DNA from: Acidimicrobiales bacterium
Lineage (GTDB): Bacteria; Actinomycetota; Acidimicrobiia; Acidimicrobiales; JAKAVM01
Assembly (NCBI GenBank): GCA_027451785.1
Contig: DAIDIS010000049.1
Coordinates: forward strand, 1 to 19,566
Length of the DNA: 19,566 bases
Direction of reading: 5' to 3'
Shown here piece after piece: positions 6,776-12,131 of this stretch. The position numbers and the translations under genes were made by a program. The notes under the pieces were generated by a model. The model was not told where the DNA came from, did not search any database, and saw only the letters and a program-made list of their open reading frames with translations. Position 1 is the first letter of the stretch. Each line of letters opens with the position of its first letter.

Positions 6776-6804
6776 TGGACAACTTACAGGGTCGTAATTA
6801 CAAT
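6776..6804 (+). promoter_or_regulatory. Sigma-70-type promoter inside the element
   Basis: A -35 TGGACA (6776-6781), 17-bp spacer and -10 TACAAT (6799-6804) lie just inside the left end. Transcription would start near 6811, exactly at the ATG of the 52-aa ORF, and could continue through the tRNA-like gene. No other plus-strand promoter is obvious before that gene. Confidence 0.6.
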
Positions 6805-6810
6805 TGACCT

Positions 6811-6969
6811 ATGAGCAAGAAGAGTCAAAAGCTCTTAACGGTCTTGACCGGGATATGCATGATCGGGGCCGGTGTTACCAAGGGCAAAGACAAGAAAGAG
6901 TGGGAAACGGCTGAAACGGCGCTAACAGTTGTCGGTACGCTAGTCACGCTTGTCGCCTTATTTACATAG
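6811..6969 (+). CDS. Possible 52-aa leaderless small membrane protein in the element
   Basis: The ATG at 6811 opens a short frame ending at TAG 6967-6969. The product starts MSKKSQKLLTVLTGICMIGA, continues through a charged middle (TKGKDKKEWETAETA) and ends with a hydrophobic stretch (LTVVGTLVTLVALFT). Two weakly hydrophobic segments flank the charged loop, so it might sit in a membrane. There is no Shine-Dalgarno, but a good promoter predicts a transcript starting at the ATG, and leaderless translation is common in actinobacteria. I recognise no family. It could also be a chance ORF on the leader of the tRNA-like RNA. Confidence 0.4.
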   Translation: MSKKSQKLLTVLTGICMIGAGVTKGKDKKEWETAETALTVVGTLVTLVALFT

Positions 6970-6988
6970 CGTCGAGTTCCCTAACCTT

Positions 6989-7092
6989 GGGGCCGTAGTG
7001 CAGCGGTTAGCACACGGCCCTGACTGAGCTTCCGATTACGATTCGGAGGTTCTGTCAGCGCCGGAACGCGGGTTCGACTCCCGTCGCCCCCT
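6989..7092 (+). tRNA. tRNA-like gene with an expanded anticodon arm (ACG loop)
   Basis: The acceptor stem GGGGCCG (6989-6995) pairs with CGCCCCC (7085-7091), with one C-C mismatch. U8-A9 are present. The D arm is GTGC-AGCGGTTA-GCAC (6998-7013). The T arm is GCGGG-TTCGACT-CCCGT (7068-7084). These are the invariant tRNA features. A normal 5-bp anticodon stem is absent. Instead 7015-7035 pairs with 7043-7063: 19 of 21 positions pair, including two G-U, with C-C and U-U mismatches. It is capped by the 7-nt loop TTACGAT (7036-7042), which has U33 and anticodon ACG (Arg). A 4-nt variable loop remains (7064-7067). CCA is not encoded, and a T-rich tract (7092-7101) could end transcription. It may be a pseudo-tRNA, a tRNA mimic or a tRNA with an insertion. 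Confidence 0.55.
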
Positions 7093-7233
7093 CTTTTTCT
7101 TCGTGGCCTTGGGTAGTCTGTCGTCGGAGGATGGCGCTTGAAGGATGGTTTCGCCAACCTTATCGGGGTCTAGGCCGTAGAGGCTGAACCGTTCGTCCCG
7201 TTCTTTGGGGGTAGGGTTATGGGGCTTGCTCAT
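7036..7233 (-). CDS. Short basic protein overlapping the PIN gene
   Basis: A 65-aa ORF whose ATG (7231-7233) overlaps the 3' end of the PIN gene by 17 bp, suggesting translational coupling. The first 48 or so residues look genuine: MSKPHNPTPKERDERFSLYG, LDPDKVGETILQAP, then a Lys-rich stretch. Short proteins of this pattern (KERDERxSLxxLDPEEV-like) occur beside actinobacterial PIN genes as I recall. The last 17 residues (GRRESNPRSGADRTSES) are the typical antisense reading of a tRNA T arm, and the stop codon lies in the anticodon loop of the overlapping tRNA-like gene. It might be an antitoxin-like or RNA-binding partner; that is a guess. Confidence 0.55.
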   Translation of the reverse strand: MSKPHNPTPKERDERFSLYGLDPDKVGETILQAPSSDDRLPKATKKKRGRRESNPRSGADRTSES

Positions 7234-7699
7234 CGCTGGTTCCCAGAACGAAAGAGCCTTGGAGCGGGATATCTGGATGGCCGATGACGAGATTCCGTCC
7301 AGCGATATTGCCGCTCTTGCTGATTAGCTCTTTGTCGAAAGTATCGAGGTTGGGCACTCCACCCATGAGGGCGGTCGCTACATGGACCGCATCTTTGGGG
7401 GCTATTCCATAATCCCACACAAGTTCTTGAGCTAACTCAGCAGTAGCCCTATCGAGTTGACGAACAATTATAAATGAGCGTCGAAAGAAGTCGCGAACCG
7501 TCTGAGCATTGTTCTTTGGAATTGACTCATGCTTCGGAAGCATCAACACTTCGGCAATGGCGAGAGACGATACAACGATCCTGACCGTTTCCTTCTCGGC
7601 AGCTTGAAGCACGCCATCGCATTTTTCCCATTTGCCGTCTTCTTTTTGTAGCCAAGCGAGAATCGCATCCGAGTCCCAACAGCGGAACGCACTAGCCAT
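7217..7699 (-). CDS. PIN-domain ribonuclease, VapC-like, element cargo
   Basis: A 160-aa PIN protein. Visible motifs are WDSDAILAWL (D9, with S10), SSLAIAEVL (E50), APKDAVHVATAL (D103) and PNLDTFDKELI (D119/D122), in the usual order for the four acidic residues that hold Mg2+ or Mn2+ in PIN RNases. Many VapC toxins of this fold cut tRNA or rRNA, including tRNA anticodon loops. The ATG overlaps the stop of the upstream 262-aa gene in ATGGCTAG, so the two are coupled. No classical VapB with an AbrB or RHH DNA-binding domain is seen; either neighbour could be the antidote. The element's tRNA-like gene lies 125 bp beyond its stop. The fold is firm; toxin function is inferred. Confidence 0.8.
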   Translation of the reverse strand: MASAFRCWDSDAILAWLQKEDGKWEKCDGVLQAAEKETVRIVVSSLAIAEVLMLPKHESIPKNNAQTVRDFFRRSFIIVRQLDRATAELAQELVWDYGIAPKDAVHVATALMGGVPNLDTFDKELISKSGNIAGRNLVIGHPDIPLQGSFVLGTSDEQAP

Positions 7700-8480
7700 T
7701 TACTACCCCAAAGATGCCCAATACGTCTTGCGCTGTAGGAAGCTCATCATCAGAAGGGAAAACAGAGAGATGATCCGCATGGATGTTGGTTATCTCACCG
7801 TCATTGCGATAGCTGATTTCTCCTTGGACTGCCACCCGCCGCGTGATCGCGGAAGTAACTTCAACGAGGGGCACCGCTTCGCCAAATGAACAATTCATTC
7901 GTCGTCCCGTCAGATCATCATAAACAGCGAACATCCACTTAGATCCGTGGACATTGATCGCGTCCAGTGTTCCTTCCACGGTTCCGAATGCCCGGTAAGC
8001 CTCTTCAAGAATTGCATCCACATGAGCTGATATTTCCGAGGTAATGTCAATCGCGTCAGAACCCGCCAAAAGCCGCATCTTGCCGGAAGATTTCTTTGTA
8101 CGCTCAACCAGCCTCTTGAGATGCTTCAAGATATCGTCGGTAAATTCTGGTGGTCGTCGTGCATCGTCTAGGAGCTGATGGATTCCGACAAGAAGCCGAT
8201 AGGGAAGTTCCTCGATAGGCCTCCCCATGATCGGTCGATTCCGATATGTCGCAGCCGGAGCCAAATTGATTCTTAGTGGGCTCGCTTTTGAGACGCCCTG
8301 GACCACCCACCTAACCCGATACGCCTTCGGTATGTGAGGACTAGAAAAATTCCGGACAACGGACATGAGGTCATTTGTCAGCTCGGCCAAATCAGTTATG
8401 AGCAGCTCTTCGGCGTCAAATTCCAGAGTCAGAATGTCAGGCTGCTCCACGTTGCTTGGTGCAGTCACGGCCTTTCCCAC
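7692..8480 (-). CDS. 262-aa protein of unknown function upstream of the PIN gene
   Basis: A soluble, mixed-composition protein with no signal peptide or membrane helix. The N-terminal part includes LTLEFDAEELLITDLAELTN, then RVRWVVQGVSKASPLRINLA. A helical middle (about residues 90-160: LPYRLLVGIHQLLDDARR and ILKHLKRLVERTKKSSGK) follows. A beta-rich end (about 175-262) contains GTVEGTLDAINVHGSKWMFA and ending GEISYRNDGEITNIHADHLS. I do not recognise the family. It starts just 5 bp after the transposase stop and shares an 8-bp overlap with the PIN gene, so the three look like one transcript. As the gene directly before a PIN nuclease it is the best candidate for an inhibitor or targeting partner, by position only. 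Confidence 0.75.
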   Translation of the reverse strand: MGKAVTAPSNVEQPDILTLEFDAEELLITDLAELTNDLMSVVRNFSSPHIPKAYRVRWVVQGVSKASPLRINLAPAATYRNRPIMGRPIEELPYRLLVGIHQLLDDARRPPEFTDDILKHLKRLVERTKKSSGKMRLLAGSDAIDITSEISAHVDAILEEAYRAFGTVEGTLDAINVHGSKWMFAVYDDLTGRRMNCSFGEAVPLVEVTSAITRRVAVQGEISYRNDGEITNIHADHLSVFPSDDELPTAQDVLGIFGVVNG

Positions 8481-8485
8481 CTCCC

Positions 8486-9481
8486 TCAGAGCGCCATGGC
8501 TGGCGAGTCCGAGTACATCAGTCTCCGGCCAGCAACCATCCTCATGAGCTTATCCACCCGCTGTGTATCGGTCATGCGATGGCTGGAATGTCGGAAATCA
8601 AACTCTGCCAGGTAGCGCCCTAGGTGCTCTTTTGAAACGTGATGGTGCGTGCCGTCAATGCTGCGCTTGAGCTGGGAAAAGTAATTTTCCGCCTTATTGG
8701 TTCCCTTAGACTTCTCGGTTACGTACTGCCCACGGGAATGGTCTACACGATGATGACCGGCCATCTTCTCCGCTGGGAATCCATACCCCATGTTGGAGTC
8801 GGTGTGAAGGACGGACACGGGCATATCAACGTACTCGGATATGACAGCCTTCAGAGTCTTGCCAGAGACATCGGCAACAACCTTTGAGCGAATCTGTCCA
8901 GAAGAGGCTTCGATCAACGAGACAACCGGGGTCTTGAGACTTCCCCTCCCGCGCTTACTCTTACCGCGGGGATCATTGGCGTGGCGATTCTTCGGATCGC
9001 CGCCTATCCAAGCTTCATCAGCCACGATGTCACCAGATAGCAGACCGGCGAAAGCATCAGCCCTCATCGCCTCCCTGATTCGGTGAAGCATGAACCAAGC
9101 GGATTTCGGAGATAGGTTGTAGCGCCGTTCTATTTCGCGAGCTGCGATTCCATTCTTGGACGCACATAACTCGAAGATGACGAATACCCAGGTGCGAATT
9201 GAAATCTTAGTCCCGTGCATCACTGTTCCCGTGAGAACAGAGAACTTTTCACGACACTTACGACACTTCCACAGGCGCCGCTCGGTTGGCTTTCCTCGAT
9301 TGGACATGCGTACGCCATCGGCAGGGTTCAAGAAATAGGGATCATCTGCGCCGCAATGAGGGCAAGCGGGATGGCCGTGCCAACGCCACTCTTCGAGCAG
9401 TTCGTAGGCATCCCCTTCTGTGGGAATTCGGCTTGCGATTGCGGGTATGGATAACTCCATAAGGGCATTATGGCATTTCAT
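8486..9481 (-). CDS. IS1595-family (ISXO2-like) transposase
   Basis: A 331-aa transposase if the first ATG is used; an ATG at 9460 (MELSIPAIAS) is an equally likely start. No Shine-Dalgarno is seen for either, and the first ATG abuts the right terminal repeat. A zinc ribbon has C40/C43 (CPHCGADDPYF) and C73/C76 (WKCRKCREKF), followed by SVLTGTVMHGTKI, typical of the family. The ISXO2 catalytic domain shows D155 (VADEAWIGG), D228 (LHTDSNMGYG) and E265 with K272 (NKAENYFSQLKR). The spacing between D228 and E265 is 36 residues, as expected for IS1595 DD(36)E/N-K enzymes. The protein appears full length with all catalytic residues, so the element may still be mobile. Confidence 0.93.
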   Translation of the reverse strand: MKCHNALMELSIPAIASRIPTEGDAYELLEEWRWHGHPACPHCGADDPYFLNPADGVRMSNRGKPTERRLWKCRKCREKFSVLTGTVMHGTKISIRTWVFVIFELCASKNGIAAREIERRYNLSPKSAWFMLHRIREAMRADAFAGLLSGDIVADEAWIGGDPKNRHANDPRGKSKRGRGSLKTPVVSLIEASSGQIRSKVVADVSGKTLKAVISEYVDMPVSVLHTDSNMGYGFPAEKMAGHHRVDHSRGQYVTEKSKGTNKAENYFSQLKRSIDGTHHHVSKEHLGRYLAEFDFRHSSHRMTDTQRVDKLMRMVAGRRLMYSDSPAMAL

Positions 9482-9483
9482 AG

Positions 9484-9508
9484 TGGGTCCGTCAAGTTAT
9501 ACATCACC
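9484..9508 (-). repeat. Right terminal inverted repeat of the IS1595-type element
   Basis: The reverse complement starts GGTGATGTATAACTTGACGG and matches the left repeat (6689-6713) at 23 of 25 positions. Confidence 0.95.
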
Positions 9509-10001
9509 TTCCGTTTTCACCGATCTTTTGCACGCTGTTCCATGGAAATGCGAGTCGAGGCGTATGTACGACCGTATCGTCCAAACGCCAAGACTTCACA
9601 AGTTTTACGAGGAAGGCGAGCAGGTTCCCTTGCCCTTCCTCGTGGACGCCATCGAAGCAGTGCGCTCTCATTACGCCGATTCTCCCGGCAGCGATCTCCG
9701 CACCACCGGGCTGTGTATGTATAGAGATGGCTCAGACAGCGTCGCTTGGCACTCCGACAGTATTGGGAGCTACTCGAACACGGAATCCGTCATTGCGATT
9801 CTCTCCCTGGGTGCTGAAAGGCGCTTTTTGACCAAACCGACTGACGGTGATGGAGCGACACTGTCAATCGACGTACGCAGCGGAGACCTTCTTGTCATGG
9901 GCGGGACCTTCCAGCGCACCCAGCTTCATTGCGTACCCAAGACCAGGCGCGAGGTTGGGTCGCGAATAAGTGTCCAGTTCCGGCCGTCCGGTATTCGCTA
10001 G
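9509..10001 (+). pseudogene. alkB: 3' fragment of the interrupted AlkB-like dioxygenase gene
   Basis: Starts with the second TTCCGTTT copy and carries the catalytic part of AlkB to TAG at 9999-10001. In the restored 212-aa protein this part holds RRMYDR, the nucleotide-lid/double-stranded beta-helix region, Fe(II) ligands H130 and D132 (VAWHSDSIG) and H189 (QLHCVPK), and 2-oxoglutarate-binding R201 and R207 (RISVQFRPSG). No substitutions of key residues are seen, so decay has not begun. The frame stays open leftwards into the element to 9420, so a product starting in IS sequence is conceivable. It would lack the first 51 residues and any known promoter. Confidence 0.9.
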
Positions 10002-10057
10002 TTTCGCATTCTCAACGTGCCGTGTCGGCGCCGCCTGACCTCGGAGGTCCTTGTGCG

Positions 10058-10669
10058 CTATTGATCTCGGATACTGGCCAATCCCCCTGCGGGTCGGTAT
10101 TGCTCTGAAGTATCGGTGATCGAATGGTCCAGCTTCTCTGCGAACCTGAGAAACATCCTGGCGGCGTGGCTTTTCGGCGGGATCGGATATTCAAGCGCCG
10201 AGTGACTCGCCTTCTTGTATCTTCGTGCCAAATCTTCAGACTGAAACTCGACAAGAGTTGAGGCCGTAGGAAACAGCTCAGACCTCTCAAATGCGAGCTG
10301 CTGCTCCAATTCTCCCAAAAGGTCCTGCACCATCCGCTCCGTACCTTCCGGCTCCGGAGTGTATACGTCTATCGGCACCGTATTGTGGACAGCAGCATAG
10401 ACCGGCTTAAGCTTCTGCCTCATCGAAATAAGGTGCCTTTCGAAATCAAACGCGATCCGGGGACTGCCTCCAGCGGAAAGTAACCCGGAAAGCACTCTTT
10501 CGTGGGTATCTTCAACTCTCGAAACAACTCTGACAAGCTCGCTTACCAATTCCGCGCGTGCCGCAAACTCCGTCTGGATTTCGAGCGCATGGCGCAATTT
10601 ATCTATGAGCTCATAGTCCGACTTGAGCACATCCATGAAGGGCGGCAAGGAATACGTACGGTTTTCCAT
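10058..10669 (-). CDS. Hemerythrin-like helical protein, metal ligands partly lost
   Basis: A 203-aa protein if it starts at the ATG at 10669, the second of two adjacent ATGs. TAGGAGG lies 4 nt before it; an earlier in-frame start at 10723 has no such signal. Predicted long helices include DVLKSDYELIDKLRHALEIQ, SELVRVVSRVEDTHERVLSG and VQDLLGELEQQLAFERSELF, followed by P. The layout resembles cytoplasmic HHE hemerythrins (early D-x2-LI, HxxxE helices, ELFP, a Pro-rich tail PIPPKSH). The first His of the pattern appears as Tyr and the His of the H-x3-E-x4-LFP motif as Gln, so di-iron binding is doubtful. Function could be structural or regulatory. It converges on the alkB fragment. Confidence 0.55.
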   Translation of the reverse strand: MENRTYSLPPFMDVLKSDYELIDKLRHALEIQTEFAARAELVSELVRVVSRVEDTHERVLSGLLSAGGSPRIAFDFERHLISMRQKLKPVYAAVHNTVPIDVYTPEPEGTERMVQDLLGELEQQLAFERSELFPTASTLVEFQSEDLARRYKKASHSALEYPIPPKSHAARMFLRFAEKLDHSITDTSEQYRPAGGLASIRDQ

Positions 10670-10820
10670 CATGCCTCCTAAATTGCCCACATGGCGTTCC
10701 TCTACCCTTACGGAGCCGGTCAAAAACGCTCATTCCAGGGTCACCCGACCAATGACTCATGGATGGCAAGCGATTGGCGAAATGCGAGAGCGGGTGACGA
10801 TGCCCCGCGACATCACAGAG

Positions 10821-10891
10821 AGCGGGTGACGGGGATCGAACCCGCACAACCAGCTTGGAAGGCTGGGACTCTACCATTGAGCTACACCCGC
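10821..10891 (-). tRNA. tRNA-Gly (TCC)
   Basis: The minus strand folds as a standard cloverleaf: acceptor GCGGGTG/CACCCGC, D arm with AATGGTAGA, anticodon loop CTTCCAA (anticodon TCC), T loop TTCGATC, discriminator U73 as usual for bacterial tRNA-Gly. CCA is not encoded. A TATAAT on the minus strand at 10941-10946, about 50 bp upstream, may be its -10 element; no clear -35 is visible. Confidence 0.95.
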
Positions 10892-11085
10892 AGCGGTGCG
10901 TCCCAGCAGGCACCAGCGGTGCCCGACAGAACAAGTACCGATTATAAGCCAGGGATGGCTCTCGCCGCTAAGCGTTGCGAACCTGCCGCCTCACACCCCA
11001 CGGCACCAGAGGCGCTCCGACGTCATGATTCACGAAGGAGCGCAACCGACATCCCGGCTCCCGACACCCGTGATCGAATTCGGGC

Positions 11086-11649
11086 TCATCCGCCCATTCC
11101 GGGCATGGAATGATCGGCGCTCTGGCGGTCAAAGAATGCATGAATTGCGGACACAAAGGAAGGAACCGATGACGAATAGGTGATCTGGCCTCCTCCGGGA
11201 ATGGAGGAATAGGTGATCTTGGTTTGTGCCGCATTTGCTTCCAGTTCGCTGAGCCCCGGCATGTTCATGCCGTGTATCTCTGCCGGATCAGAATAGTTAC
11301 CCGCCTGGAACATCCCTGCAACCATGGAAAGGTGCGAGCGGATTGACGCAGTCTCCTTCCCGTCGGTGGCGCTGTTAGCTACAACCTTTTCCACGCCGCC
11401 CGAGTTGGTTTTCGTAAAGGTGTGGGTGCTGTTGTTGAGGTCGAACGGCATAACCTGTTGAGCACGCGCGACCATCTGGGAGTCCGTGGCCGAGGTGGTG
11501 GATGTCCCATTGCCCTTCCCTTGTACATAGACGATCCCACCGATGACGACGGCCGCTATTAGGACGACCATGCAGGTGATCCAGATGAGACGTCGAGAAG
11601 TCTTTTTGGTTGGATGAGAAGTCTGTTTGGTTGGATCCGGGTTGGTCAT
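11086..11649 (-). CDS. Membrane-anchored extracytoplasmic protein co-transcribed with marR
   Basis: A 187-aa protein. The cytoplasmic N-terminus is Lys/Thr-rich, a single membrane helix follows (about residues 20-43, LIWITCMVVLIAAVVIGGIV), and the rest is outside. The outer domain has MPFDLNNSTHTFTKTNSGGV, IRSHLSMVAGMFQAGNYSDP and AEIHGMNMPGLSELEA, ending in HSMPGMGG. Similar secreted actinobacterial proteins are sometimes labelled aspartate carbamoyltransferase, which I regard as a misannotation because no ATCase motif is present. The Met/His-rich tail and conserved His residues could bind a metal; this is speculation. Its ATG overlaps the marR stop (ATGA), so it is translationally coupled to, and probably controlled by, that regulator. 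Confidence 0.75.
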   Translation of the reverse strand: MTNPDPTKQTSHPTKKTSRRLIWITCMVVLIAAVVIGGIVYVQGKGNGTSTTSATDSQMVARAQQVMPFDLNNSTHTFTKTNSGGVEKVVANSATDGKETASIRSHLSMVAGMFQAGNYSDPAEIHGMNMPGLSELEANAAQTKITYSSIPGGGQITYSSSVPSFVSAIHAFFDRQSADHSMPGMGG

Positions 11650-12089
11650 TTCATTGCCTCCACAAGTACGGAAAGACTGGACAGGACTGCGGAGCGGTGA
11701 TCTTCAGGGATTGCCGCGGCTAGCTGAGCGAAGCGAGTGGCGCGAGCATCCGCCAGATCTCCGGCTGCCCGCTTTCCAGCTTCAGTGAGAGAAAGCCGGA
11801 CTGCTCGTCCATCGGCATCGTCTCCGCTCCGGGTAAGCCAGCCGCGTGCTTCGAGCTGGCGCACAAGACGGCTAACCGTGCTCTTTTCCAGGCGCAGGCG
11901 ACGCACCAGCTCGCCCTGGAGAATCGACGTATCGACATTAATGCTCGCCAACGCGTGTGCCTCTGACACGCTGACCGGTCGGCCACATGGAGTTCGATCG
12001 GGTTGATGAAGTCCAAAAGCCCTAACGAGCTCCATCATCCGTTCCTGAAGGCCGGCGGCAACGGCTTCAAGATCCGAACCAACGTCCAT
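11646..12089 (-). CDS. MarR-family transcriptional regulator
   Basis: A 147-aa winged-helix regulator. The HTH reads VDTSILQGELVRRLRLEKST followed by VSRLVRQLEARGWLTRSGDD, and the wing contains DADGRAVRLSLTEAGKRAAG (DxRxxxLxLTxxG is the MarR signature). Flanking helices form the usual dimerisation region. The promoter just upstream on the minus strand (-35 TTGTAA at 12122-12127, 18-bp spacer, -10 TATACT at 12098-12103) places the transcript start at or within 2 bases of the ATG, so the mRNA is likely leaderless. Two matching palindromes cover this promoter, which implies autorepression. The regulated partner is the overlapping gene at 11086-11649. The ligand cannot be inferred. Confidence 0.88.
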   Translation of the reverse strand: MDVGSDLEAVAAGLQERMMELVRAFGLHQPDRTPCGRPVSVSEAHALASINVDTSILQGELVRRLRLEKSTVSRLVRQLEARGWLTRSGDDADGRAVRLSLTEAGKRAAGDLADARATRFAQLAAAIPEDHRSAVLSSLSVLVEAMK

Positions 12090-12090
12090 G

Positions 12091-12130
12091 TAGTTGCAGT
12101 ATACAACTAGTTAGTTGGGATTTACAACTA
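12091..12130 (-). promoter_or_regulatory. Two palindromic MarR operators over the marR promoter
   Basis: Two 19-bp sites have identical arms TAGTTG...CAACTA: 12091-12109 and 12112-12130, centres 21 bp apart (two helical turns, same DNA face). The first covers the -10 and the second covers the -35, so a bound dimer pair would shut the promoter. Confidence 0.75.
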
Positions 12131-12131
12131 C

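Larger units (their letters stand above)
6689..9508. mobile_element. Complete IS1595-family (ISXO2-like) element with cargo genes, inserted in alkB
   Basis: The 2,820-bp element is bounded by 25-bp terminal inverted repeats at 6689-6713 and 9484-9508. They match at 23 of 25 positions (GGCGATGTG and GGTGATGTA, then the shared block TAACTTGACGGACCCA). It is flanked by TTCCGTTT duplications. It carries an intact-looking ISXO2-type transposase at the right end, reading inwards. Three more minus-strand genes follow (262-aa unknown, PIN RNase, 65-aa basic), then a tRNA-like gene and a possible 52-aa ORF at the left end. A plain IS1595 element needs only about 1.1 kb; passenger genes are known in some members of the family. 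Perfect target duplications and an otherwise intact host gene suggest a recent insertion. Confidence 0.93.

Noticed and set aside
6989..7092. Selenocysteine tRNA or a group I intron in a tRNA
   Set aside because: There is no TCA anticodon or long variable arm, and the insert (about 50 nt, one simple hairpin) is far too small and has no group I core.
9420..10001. A complete 193-aa gene starting within the element
   Set aside because: Its first residues are antisense to the transposase start and the terminal repeat, and the rest is the AlkB 3' fragment, so it is treated as a pseudogene part.
10038..10050. Short palindrome GACCTCGGAGGTC after alkB
   Set aside because: Only 6-bp arms with no T-run and no promoter nearby; expected by chance at this length.
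10691..11113. Open frame encoding RVTGIEPAQPAWKAGTLPLSYT
   Set aside because: This is the usual false ORF read across the antisense strand of a tRNA (here tRNA-Gly); no domain and no Shine-Dalgarno.
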